From Deltaproteobacteria bacterium (lineage in GTDB: Bacteria > Myxococcota_A > Polyangia > Polyangiales > Polyangiaceae): a DNA stretch of 64,000 bases. Positions 15,483 to 23,019 of this stretch are shown in pieces. Numbering within the stretch: the stretch's first letter is position 1; each line of letters begins with the position of its first letter. The stretch is from contig JACRCQ010000016.1 in NCBI GenBank assembly GCA_016218915.1, forward strand, positions 62,001-126,000, in the 5' to 3' direction. A program made the position numbers and the translations under genes. The notes under the pieces are model-generated. The model worked only from the letters and a program-made list of their open reading frames with translations. It was not told the origin of the DNA and did no database searches.

Positions 15483-16429
15483 TTCGACGTCCTCCCGGTC
15501 CTGGATGCGTGCGCGAGCGGGTGTGCCTGATCGTAGACCTTCATGAGATGCTCGATCGATACGTGCGTGTAGCGTTGCGTCGTGGAGAGGCTCGCATGGC
15601 CGAGCATCTCCTGGATGGCCCGTAGATCCGCGCCTCCCCCGAGCATGTGCGTGGCGCACGTGTGACGCATGGCGTGCGGATGCAGGTCCGCACGACCCGC
15701 ACCGAGCGCGCCGTAGCGGTGCACCAGCGTCTGCACCTCCCGCACACCGATCCGACGCCCCCGCGTGGACAGGAAGAATGCCCTTGGATCCTGCTCGCCC
15801 GTCTTTGCGTTGCGAAGCAGGCTGCGAATCGAAAGATAGCGTTCGAGCGCTTCGCGGCAGGGTGCGCCGAAGGGCACCACGCGCTCCTTGTTGCCTTTGC
15901 CAAGCACCCGCACCGTGGTCTGGTGCAGGTCCACCTCGGCGAGGTCGAGCCCGGTCAGCTCCGACACGCGCAACCCCGACGAGTACAGCAGCTCGAGCAT
16001 GGCTCGATCGCGGATTGCGCGAGGCTCCTCGCTCCGCGGGGCTTCCACGACTTCGCGCGCTGCGTCCACGTCGAGGAGCGTGGGGAGCGGGCGACGCAGC
16101 TTGGGCGTGGCCAGCTCAGCCGCGGGGTTCTTGCTGACATGCCCCCGCTTCTGGTGATAGCGGAACAGCGCGCGAACCGCGGCCACCTTTCGCTGGACCG
16201 ACGATGCGGCGAGGGTGCGGGCCAGCGAGCCGAGCCAGCTGCGCAAGACGAAGATGTCGACGTCAGCGAGCCGCGCTGGTCCGCGGGTGAGCTTGTCACG
16301 CGCAAACAGCGCGAATTGGTGCAGGTCGCTTCGATAAGCGTCGACCGTGTGCGCCGGGCTCCGCTTCTCCTCGCTCAGGTGGAGGATGAAGCGATCGATC
16401 TCAGCTGCAAGGGGATCCTGCCCGGACAT
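15479..16429 (-). CDS. xerC: Tyrosine recombinase XerC
   Basis: A 316-residue recombinase of normal XerC length. An N-terminal SAM-like core-binding domain (SEEKRSPAHTVDAYRSDL) is followed by the catalytic domain with all active-site residues: Arg in YSSGLRVSEL, Lys in GKGNKERVVPFG, HAMRHTCATHML with HxxR, His in LGHASLSTT and the nucleophile Tyr in TQRYTHV. It should act with XerD on chromosome dimers at dif. ATG 16429 is preferred over a GTG seven codons upstream; neither has a strong ribosome binding site. The stop overlaps the GTG of the sulfatase-like gene. Confidence 0.9.
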   Translation of the reverse strand: MSGQDPLAAEIDRFILHLSEEKRSPAHTVDAYRSDLHQFALFARDKLTRGPARLADVDIFVLRSWLGSLARTLAASSVQRKVAAVRALFRYHQKRGHVSKNPAAELATPKLRRPLPTLLDVDAAREVVEAPRSEEPRAIRDRAMLELLYSSGLRVSELTGLDLAEVDLHQTTVRVLGKGNKERVVPFGAPCREALERYLSIRSLLRNAKTGEQDPRAFFLSTRGRRIGVREVQTLVHRYGALGAGRADLHPHAMRHTCATHMLGGGADLRAIQEMLGHASLSTTQRYTHVSIEHLMKVYDQAHPLAHASRTGRTSK

Positions 16430-16482
16430 GGTTGCAGGGTTGGTTACCACCCGCCGAGGGCGAGCACCAAGAAAGACGAACG

Positions 16483-17325
16483 CTAGCGGGCATGGACCGC
16501 TTCTGCCGCTGCTTCCAGGGCAATTTCCACATCGCGCGCCAGCTCGTCGGCAAGCTGCTGCTCCGTTGCGCGTCGCGTCGACAGCTCAGCCTCATCCAGC
16601 GTGGATTCGAGCCTCAAGAGCACGTTCGCCATCTTCTGGCCGTGCGGCGACAGCGGGTCCACCCGCTGCGCACGCAACGCTTGCAGAGCAGAATCAAGGG
16701 CAGGGTTGAGCGGTGCTGCCAGCACCGGCGCAGCCCGCTGCGCTTTGGCGCGAACGCGACGCGCCAGAGCTGCGAGCCTGGCGGCCGGAGTGGAGGAGCG
16801 CCGATACAGCAGTGCGGCGACGCCAGCGGCTACGAGGGCCAACAGGAGCCCGACGCCAGCGGTCTTGAGCACAGGTGCTGCCTGGGAGGTCCAGTGGGCG
16901 GCCGGAGCGTACAAGGGGGCGTCCACGACTTCGATTGCGATGGTTCCACGCAGGGAAGCGTGCCAGTCGCGGGTCTCGAGCAGCCTGCTCTGGGCCTGGA
17001 CCCCGAGGCGGAGGGGCAGGCATGGCGCGGCAACGTCGTGCAATGCGCACAGTGGCGCGTCATCGCCCGTGGCGATCGCGTGAACCTCATGCGTGGACGG
17101 ATTCTGGGAGGTGACGTGGAAACCACCTGCTTCAAGGTCGAACAGGCCTCCGGAGTCGACCGAGGCACCGCCCGGGGCGTTGGCCGGCCACGAGGTCGTG
17201 GTCGCATCGATGCGGGCACCATCGTGGCTCGAATACAGCGAGCCACGAAGGATGATCTCCCCACCCGGCTGGACGTCGACGTGCACGGCCTTGCGGTCGA
17301 GGGGGACGGGGAAGGGCTCAGGCAT
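16483..17325 (-). CDS. Hypothetical single-pass membrane protein
   Basis: A 280-residue protein without a signal peptide. The first 150 residues look like a beta-rich soluble domain; one transmembrane helix follows (TAGVGLLLALVAAGVAALLY, about residues 153-172), then an Ala/Arg-rich helical C-terminal region likely to form a coiled coil (DEAELSTRRATEQQLADEL). No family was recognised. It is 53 nt upstream of the xerC ATG and may be cotranscribed with it. It is divergent from the ferredoxin-like gene. Confidence 0.6.
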   Translation of the reverse strand: MPEPFPVPLDRKAVHVDVQPGGEIILRGSLYSSHDGARIDATTTSWPANAPGGASVDSGGLFDLEAGGFHVTSQNPSTHEVHAIATGDDAPLCALHDVAAPCLPLRLGVQAQSRLLETRDWHASLRGTIAIEVVDAPLYAPAAHWTSQAAPVLKTAGVGLLLALVAAGVAALLYRRSSTPAARLAALARRVRAKAQRAAPVLAAPLNPALDSALQALRAQRVDPLSPHGQKMANVLLRLESTLDEAELSTRRATEQQLADELARDVEIALEAAAEAVHAR

Positions 17326-17361
17326 GGCAACCTCTGCGGGACAGAATCGCGGCGAAGCGAC

Positions 17362-17392
17362 TTGACATGGAGCGAGAGGATCCCCAGCCTAC
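17362..17392 (+). promoter_or_regulatory. Possible promoter of ferredoxin-like gene
   Basis: A consensus -35 TTGACA (17362-17367) is followed at 18-19 nt by a poor -10 (AGCCTA/GCCTAC, 17386-17392), directly before the ATG at 17399. Confidence 0.35.
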
Positions 17393-17398
17393 GCGCCC

Positions 17399-17743
17399 AT
17401 GCCGCAACGCCAGCACTACGTGTTCGTGTGCCTGAACCGGCGTCCTGACGACAGCCCCAAGGGCTCGTGCGCGGGGACAGGGGGATCGGAAGCGATCTAC
17501 GACGCGCTGAGAAAGGCGGTGGCAGAGCGTCGCCTGCACAAGGAGGTCGTGCGGGTGTGCTCTTGCAGCTGCCTGGACCTGTGCCACGCCGGACCGTCGA
17601 TTTGCGTGGAGCCCGAGCATGTCTGCTATGGCCACGTGACCCTGGCAGATGTTCCCGAGATCGTGGATGCGATCGCCCAAGGGCGGGTTGTGGAGCGATT
17701 GAAGCTGCGGCCTGAGGAATTCGATCGGGCGAAGGGAACGTGA
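17399..17743 (+). CDS. Thioredoxin-like [2Fe-2S] ferredoxin
   Basis: A 114-residue protein of the Shethna/thioredoxin-like [2Fe-2S] ferredoxin family. It starts HYVFVCLNRRP with the first Cys, and has KGSCAGTGG for the second and VCSCSCLDLCHAGPSICV followed by YGHVTLADVPEIVDAI. The last part matches the family pattern C..C.g.C..GP...v.P...wY..v. It is a likely small electron carrier in the cytoplasm. It stands alone, followed by a 225-nt gap. Confidence 0.8.
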   Translation: MPQRQHYVFVCLNRRPDDSPKGSCAGTGGSEAIYDALRKAVAERRLHKEVVRVCSCSCLDLCHAGPSICVEPEHVCYGHVTLADVPEIVDAIAQGRVVERLKLRPEEFDRAKGT

Positions 17744-17821
17744 GGCATGGGGAGGTTCGAGGGGTTGACGAAGGGCACGAATTGGACGAGGGTGCGTACG
17801 GGGTGAGGAAATGGCGGGGGA

Positions 17822-17859
17822 AGGATTCCTGACAGGGGTCGTAGTAGGGAGGGAATCCT
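17822..17859 (+). promoter_or_regulatory. Interrupted palindrome upstream of outer-membrane barrel
   Basis: AGGATTCC (17822-17829) and its exact inverse GGAATCCT (17852-17859) are separated by 22 nt, about two helical turns. This is a plausible dimeric regulator site about 110 nt before the barrel gene start. No convincing core promoter was identified in the same gap. Confidence 0.35.
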
Positions 17860-17968
17860 GCGCACTGGGCAGGGAAAGAACGGCCAAAAATTGGGAACCA
17901 GCTGCCTGAAGGGGCTACGCTGGAGCTTCGAAATACGACGAGACATCTTTGGAAAACAAGGAGATCAC

Positions 17969-18733
17969 ATGATTCGGAAACTTGCTGCGTTGGGTCTGGG
18001 CGGACTGGTGGCGGCTGCGGCGCTTTCGATCAGCAGCCAGGCGAGCGCTGAAGACAAGTTCGGCGTCGCTGGCGGCATGGTCATCAGCGCGGATCGCATG
18101 TTCGGCATCCACATGAATTCGGTCACGAGAACCGAAAAAGACGCGGCCACTGGCGTCGAGGGTGAGACCAAAGGCAGCACGACCTCGATCGCTCTTCTCT
18201 GGAACTCCCAGGGAAGCGGTGACACCCTCAATGTCTCCCAGATTCCGCGGCTGTCGTTCGACTACTTCGTGATCGACGGACTCTCGGTCGGTGGCTCGCT
18301 GGGGTACGCATCGCTCAGCGGCAAGTACAAGCAGACCAAGCCGCAGGAATCGCCCGAGACGGACCTGCCTTCGACCTCTGCGTTCGCGTTCGCCCCTCGC
18401 GTGGGCTACGCGATCATGTTCACTGACATGATCGGCATCTGGCCGCGTGGCGGGATCACCTACTGGAGCTCGAAGACCGAGTCCAAGAGCCAGACAACGC
18501 CTGTGGTGACGACGACGGACAAGACAAGCGGTCTTGACCTGAACATCGAAGGCATGTTGGTGATTGTACCAGCGCCTCACTTCGCGTTCACGCTCGGTCC
18601 GGTCATCGACTTTGGTCTCACCGGCAGCAGCGAGACGGAAAGATCGCCTGACCCCAATCCCGCTCCCAAGAACGACATCACGCTCAAGCACACCAACTTC
18701 GGACTGGCGTTCGGCCTGCTCGGCTACTTCTAG
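17969..18733 (+). CDS. Outer-membrane beta-barrel protein, copy 1
   Basis: A 254-residue protein. The start is set by AAGGAG about 5 nt before ATG 17969. The signal peptide is MIRKLAAL...SSQASA with cleavage before ED. The mature chain has alternating amphipathic beta-strands, and repeated blocks such as PRLSFDYFVIDGLSVGGSLG and FAFAPRVGYAIMFTDMIGIW. It ends in aromatic Phe (LLGYF), the usual BAM recognition residue. It is about the size of 8-10-stranded OmpA/OmpW-like barrels. It is paralogous to the next gene. Confidence 0.8.
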   Translation: MIRKLAALGLGGLVAAAALSISSQASAEDKFGVAGGMVISADRMFGIHMNSVTRTEKDAATGVEGETKGSTTSIALLWNSQGSGDTLNVSQIPRLSFDYFVIDGLSVGGSLGYASLSGKYKQTKPQESPETDLPSTSAFAFAPRVGYAIMFTDMIGIWPRGGITYWSSKTESKSQTTPVVTTTDKTSGLDLNIEGMLVIVPAPHFAFTLGPVIDFGLTGSSETERSPDPNPAPKNDITLKHTNFGLAFGLLGYF

Positions 18734-18791
18734 ACCACTCACCCTGTTCGGACATCGGCTGCGAGCCAGGTGTTCGGCATGACTTCGCGAG

Positions 18792-18824
18792 GACCGAGGT
18801 GCTCCTGCACCCCGGTCTTCGTGT
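18792..18824 (+). terminator. Rho-independent terminator between barrel genes
   Basis: An 11-bp stem with one mismatch (18792-18802 with 18807-18817) and TCCT loop is followed by a T-rich tract (TTCGTGTTTT). It suggests the two barrel genes are mainly transcribed separately. Confidence 0.7.
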
Positions 18825-18916
18825 TTTGTCCTGCAGCCGCGATCAAGCTGTGCGCCACCGCTTGCACCCGAGGTCTCGGTCGATCAACAATCGCTCACCA
18901 AACGAAGGGGTGAACC

Positions 18917-19669
18917 ATGCGCATGTTCCTCGGTGTTCTCGTTGGTCTCGCCGCTCTGACCGCTGCCTCTTCGGCGATGGCCCTGGACGAATTCGGCTCA
19001 GGAGGTCAGTTCGCCGTGGGGATCGAGCGCGCGTTCGGTGCCTACCACTATTCCATGTCCGACCGGTGGGAACGGGCGATCGGCAACAACGTGGGAGTCT
19101 ACGAGGATACCTACAGCGGCACGCAGTGGAACCTGCTTCTGGGGCGATCCAGCGATACGACGATCGCCAATTCGCTGATCATTCCACGGGTAGGCTTTGA
19201 CTACTTCGTTGCGAACCACTGGTCCGTGGGCGGCGCCATCGGCTACGTCACCTCCAGCGGAGAGCGCACGGAGGAGACTCGTCCCCCCGGCCAGAATCTG
19301 CAGCTGCACTATGTTCCGGATACGAGCGGGTTCCTGTTCGCGCCGCGCGCGGGATTCGCCTACATGTTCACCAAGGTCGTGGGGATCTGGCCGCGCGCTG
19401 GGATCACCTACATGCACGGCAGCTCTGACCTCTCGACGCCGGGAGCGCACACGGAGACCTCGATCAACCTCTGGGATCTCGATCTGGAGTGTCACCTGGT
19501 GATCACTCCGGTCGATCACGTGGCCATCACGGTCGGGCCCGTGGTGGACATCGGAATCGCAGGTGGATACGAGGTCAAGCAGACTCCGATACCGAACAAT
19601 CCGGAGCCGGATCACGACAACAAGCTGACCAACTACGGTGTTGCGGCCGGCCTGCTCGCGTACTTCTAG
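18917..19669 (+). CDS. Outer-membrane beta-barrel protein, copy 2
   Basis: A 250-residue paralogue of the preceding protein. It has a signal peptide (MRMFLGVLVGLAALTAASSAMA) and shares the same order of blocks: IPRVGFDYFVANHWSVGGAIG, FLFAPRAGFAYMFTKVVGIW, PRAGITY, and a terminal AYF. GAAGGGGTG before the ATG serves as ribosome binding site. Loops differ more than strands, as expected for surface-exposed loops. The stop is 3 nt from that of convergent uppP. Confidence 0.8.
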   Translation: MRMFLGVLVGLAALTAASSAMALDEFGSGGQFAVGIERAFGAYHYSMSDRWERAIGNNVGVYEDTYSGTQWNLLLGRSSDTTIANSLIIPRVGFDYFVANHWSVGGAIGYVTSSGERTEETRPPGQNLQLHYVPDTSGFLFAPRAGFAYMFTKVVGIWPRAGITYMHGSSDLSTPGAHTETSINLWDLDLECHLVITPVDHVAITVGPVVDIGIAGGYEVKQTPIPNNPEPDHDNKLTNYGVAAGLLAYF

Positions 19670-19672
19670 CCC

Positions 19673-20491
19673 TCAATCCGGGTGCGCGCTCAGCACCCAG
19701 AACACAATCACTCCCATCACGATGCGGTAGTAGCCGAACGGCTCCAGCCCTTTCCTCTGCAAGTAGCGCAGGAACGAGGCGATCACCGCCCAGGCCACGA
19801 AGAACGACACTCCCAGGCCGATGAGGATGGTCGTCCAACCGCCAGAGCTCGCCAGCAGCACCTCTCTCTGCTTGTAGAACTCGTAGACGGTCGCTGCTCC
19901 AAGGGTGGGAAGCGCGAGCAGGAAGGAGAAGTCAGCCGCAGTGCGCGTGGAGATGCCAGTGAGCTGGCCGGCAACGATGGTGCACATCGAGCGAGAGGCT
20001 CCGGGCCACAATGACAGGCACTGCCCGAGGCCGATCCACAGGGCCCGCTTCATGTCGATCTTCTCGAGGCCTTCCTCGCCCTGCAGACCACGGCTGCGGC
20101 GGATGCGCTCGATCGCGATCATGGCGACCCCGCCCACGATCCAGGCACCGGACACGGGCCAGGGGCCGAACAGGTAGTGCTTGATCTGCTTGTGAAAGGC
20201 GAGCCCCACGATGGCAGCGGGCAGGAATGCGACGAAGACGCCTGCAGCGAGGCGGATGGCTTCGGGCTTGCGCTGGGCGAGCCCGAGCAGGCGTTGCTTG
20301 AGCAAGGCGCGGTAGTGGACGACGACGGCCAGAACGGCGCCGAGCTGGATGACGATCTCGAAGGCTTTGGGGCCTTCTCCCTGGAGGCCCAGGAGCTTGC
20401 CCGCCAGGATGAGGTGGCCTGTGGAAGAGACGGGAAGGTACTCGGTGATGCCTTCCACGAGGCCGAGAATGAATGCGTCGAGGGGGGTCAT
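19673..20491 (-). CDS. uppP: Undecaprenyl-diphosphatase UppP
   Basis: A 272-residue integral membrane enzyme of the BacA/UppP family, which recycles the undecaprenyl carrier by cleaving undecaprenyl diphosphate. Diagnostic motifs are GLVEGITEYLPVSSTGHL at the N-terminus and PGASRSMCTI around residues 170-180. About eight hydrophobic helices fit the family. It lies 73 nt downstream of nuoI on the same strand and may be read through from the nuo operon; a four-copy hexamer repeat sits in the gap. Confidence 0.93.
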   Translation of the reverse strand: MTPLDAFILGLVEGITEYLPVSSTGHLILAGKLLGLQGEGPKAFEIVIQLGAVLAVVVHYRALLKQRLLGLAQRKPEAIRLAAGVFVAFLPAAIVGLAFHKQIKHYLFGPWPVSGAWIVGGVAMIAIERIRRSRGLQGEEGLEKIDMKRALWIGLGQCLSLWPGASRSMCTIVAGQLTGISTRTAADFSFLLALPTLGAATVYEFYKQREVLLASSGGWTTILIGLGVSFFVAWAVIASFLRYLQRKGLEPFGYYRIVMGVIVFWVLSAHPD

Positions 20492-20528
20492 GAGGAAGAG
20501 TTGTCTCTGGTCGCCGACGTCTGCCGGC

Positions 20529-20552
20529 GGTCACGGTCACGGTCACGGTCAC
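20529..20552. repeat. (GGTCAC)x4 hexamer microsatellite
   Basis: Four perfect copies of GGTCAC occupy most of the space between nuoI and uppP, followed by a degenerate GGCTCAC copy. The number of copies could vary by slippage and alter the intergenic spacing. Confidence 0.8.
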
Positions 20553-20564
20553 GGCTCACGCGGC

Positions 20565-21215
20565 TCAGTGATTCTTGAGTCGCGCGATGCCCACGAACCC
20601 AGGATCCGGCGGCTCGACGCGCGGGTTCTCGGATTCGTGATCGCCCTTTCGACCCGCGAACGACAGCAGCATGTCCTTGTCGTAGATGAACTGGTCCCGC
20701 GAGTCGTAGGGAGGCGCGTGCATGCCGGTGTCCATGCGGATGGCGTCGCACGGGCACGCCTCCACGCAGTAGCCGCAGAAGATGCACCGCAGCTCGTCGA
20801 TCACGAACTTCGCAGGGTAGCGCTCGTAGCCGTGGCGCTTGTCGCCTTCCGGGTACTCCGCGGGCTCGATGTAGATGCACTGCGCAGGGCATGCGGTCGA
20901 GCAGCACAGGCATGCCACGCACCGCGGCGAGCCGTCTTCGCGCGTGGTCAGCCGGTGCACGCCGCGCATTCGAAGCGGATACGGCCGCTTCTGCTCCGGG
21001 TAGCTGATCGTGTTGATGCCGTCGTCGAGCGCCTCCAGCACCGGGTCGAGCTTCTGGCCGAACACCCACTCCTTGGTGTTCTTGAAGAAGTGCCGCATCA
21101 GCACGCCCATGCCCTTGGCCGCCTCTGGCAAGTAGGCCTGGACCGTGGGGGTGCGCTCGGGGCGAGGCACCTTCTTGCCTATGATTCCGCCACCTTTTCG
21201 CGTGATTGGTTCCAT
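20565..21215 (-). CDS. nuoI: NADH-quinone oxidoreductase subunit I
   Basis: A 216-residue subunit carrying two [4Fe-4S] clusters. The motifs CVACLCCSTACPAQCI and CIFCGYCVEACPCDAI are complete. The first motif has an extra Cys (CLCC) compared with the usual CIACKLC. FKNTKEWVFGQK and YPEQKRPYPLRMRGVHRL match the N-terminal quinone-module interface. Its ATG is 2 nt after the nuoH stop. It is the last nuo gene here. Confidence 0.95.
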   Translation of the reverse strand: MEPITRKGGGIIGKKVPRPERTPTVQAYLPEAAKGMGVLMRHFFKNTKEWVFGQKLDPVLEALDDGINTISYPEQKRPYPLRMRGVHRLTTREDGSPRCVACLCCSTACPAQCIYIEPAEYPEGDKRHGYERYPAKFVIDELRCIFCGYCVEACPCDAIRMDTGMHAPPYDSRDQFIYDKDMLLSFAGRKGDHESENPRVEPPDPGFVGIARLKNH

Positions 21216-21217
21216 GG

Positions 21218-23002
21218 CTACGCCTGCATGGGGGAAGTTCGGGTGCCGCCCTGCTCGTCAGCGATTTCGGCCGAGGTTGAGAGGATCGCAGGCTCGCGCT
21301 TGATGGGGCGAAGAAGCCACAGCACGAGCGCCACGATGCCCACACCGATCCCGAGGGCGACCAGGGCCTGGGACACTTCGGCAGCGATCCGAAGTGCATC
21401 GAGCGTGGTGGACACAGCGCGATCGACGAGCAGCAGCGCGATGCCGGTCACCACGATGTTGGCGAGCGACAGGGGAAGCAGCACGCGCCAGCCGAGCTTC
21501 ATCAGCTGATCGTAGCGGAACCGCGGCAGGGTCCAGCGGACCGTGGCCTGCACCAGGCACATCAGCAGGACCTTGCCGAAGAACGCCGCGATCTGGATCA
21601 AGGTGACCGAGATGTGGGTCATCGGATACCGAAGCAGCGTGGCGTCGCCGATGGCGATCGTGAGGCCGTCGCGGTGCAGGAAGGGCAGGTTCCAGCCGCC
21701 GAGGAACAGCGTGACCAGCAATGCGGAGGACGTGACCACCTCGACGTACTCGGCAAAGAAGAACATGCCGAACTTCATGCCGGAGTACTCGGTGAAGTAG
21801 CCGACGATCTCGCTCTCGCCTTCGGGAAGGTCGAACGGGATGCGCTTGGTCTCAGCGGTCGCTGCGGCGAAGAACAGGATGAACGCAAAGGGCTGCACGA
21901 AGATGCCCCAGGCGTTCTCTCCCTGCCACCGCACCATGTCGTCGAGCCGAAGCGTTCGGAAGATCATGAAGCTGCCGACCAGGGTCAGGCCGAGCGTGAC
22001 CTCGTAGCTCACCATCTGGGAGGCGGCGCGCAGCCCTCCGAGCAGCGAGTACTTGTTGTCGCTCGCCCAGCCAGCGAGTGCGGCGCCGATGATCCCGGTG
22101 CCGGCAATGGCAAAGATGAACAGGATGCCGATGTCGAGATCCGCGATCTGCATCGGGATCGGGATGGACGGCGGATCCATGCACAGGCCCGAACGCGGGA
22201 CGATCGCCGAGATCCTGGACAGGCCGCCCTGCAGGCAGAGCACGTCGCCGAAAGGCACCACCGCCATGATCACCAGCGGCGGAAGCAGCGCGATCATCGG
22301 GGCGATCGAGTGCAGCAGCCGATCACCCTCTGCGGGCATGAAGTCTTCCTTGAAGATCATCTTGAGGCCGTCGGCGGCTGTGTGGAGCAGCCCGGCCATG
22401 CGCAGGCGGAAGCCGCCATCGGGCACCTTCAGCCCCGCGAGGATACCGCCGGCTGCGAGGATGGCCGCCAGCGCGATCGGCGAAGCTGTGACGAGCCACG
22501 ACTTGAGCTGGGCACCGGTCTCGGTACCCGACAAACCGACGCGGCCCATGGGGATGAGCAGGTGAGCCGCGAGGCCTGCGTAGAAGATTCGCCTGGGGTC
22601 GCGGACCGTCTCTGCGAGCCACTTCTCGAGCGCGTTGGAAGGGCCCCGTCGGACCGCCCAGGTGGTGAGCACCGCAAGGCCGATCCACAGCAGCAGGACG
22701 GACAGCTCGGCGGTGACGAAGATCCGTTCGGTTGCGCGGTGTGCGCCGGCTGGCGTTTCGGGCAGCTTGCCGAAGTAGGTCCAGGCAGCCAGTGCGCCGG
22801 CGACGAGCATGGCGGGCCCGGCGAACATGATGCGGGCAAGCCAGGATGGAAGGACGAACGCCGCGCGATTGGGTCCGACGCGATCCTGCATCATCGCGCT
22901 CATGCGGCGGTCGTTCCACGTGAGCGCGCCGCCGACACCCAGGGCGAAGCCTAGGATGGCTGCGATCTTGATCACGGTGAAGATGAGCTGGGCGAGGTTC
23001 AT
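21218..23002 (-). CDS. nuoH: NADH-quinone oxidoreductase subunit H, expanded
   Basis: A 594-residue membrane subunit, much longer than the usual 320-430. Start ATG 23002 is chosen because it begins at the normal NuoH first helix 17 nt after nuoG; a longer open frame upstream overlaps nuoG. The DRVGPNR loop motif is followed by an extra segment of about 155 residues with roughly four hydrophobic stretches, before the normal HTAADGLKMIFKEDFMP loop resumes. The remainder (FDLPEGESEIVGYFTEYSG; LPRFRYDQLMKLGW) is canonical and lines the quinone channel. Confidence 0.9.
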   Translation of the reverse strand: MNLAQLIFTVIKIAAILGFALGVGGALTWNDRRMSAMMQDRVGPNRAAFVLPSWLARIMFAGPAMLVAGALAAWTYFGKLPETPAGAHRATERIFVTAELSVLLLWIGLAVLTTWAVRRGPSNALEKWLAETVRDPRRIFYAGLAAHLLIPMGRVGLSGTETGAQLKSWLVTASPIALAAILAAGGILAGLKVPDGGFRLRMAGLLHTAADGLKMIFKEDFMPAEGDRLLHSIAPMIALLPPLVIMAVVPFGDVLCLQGGLSRISAIVPRSGLCMDPPSIPIPMQIADLDIGILFIFAIAGTGIIGAALAGWASDNKYSLLGGLRAASQMVSYEVTLGLTLVGSFMIFRTLRLDDMVRWQGENAWGIFVQPFAFILFFAAATAETKRIPFDLPEGESEIVGYFTEYSGMKFGMFFFAEYVEVVTSSALLVTLFLGGWNLPFLHRDGLTIAIGDATLLRYPMTHISVTLIQIAAFFGKVLLMCLVQATVRWTLPRFRYDQLMKLGWRVLLPLSLANIVVTGIALLLVDRAVSTTLDALRIAAEVSQALVALGIGVGIVALVLWLLRPIKREPAILSTSAEIADEQGGTRTSPMQA

Positions 23003-23019
23003 GGTCCTGCTCGGTGCCT

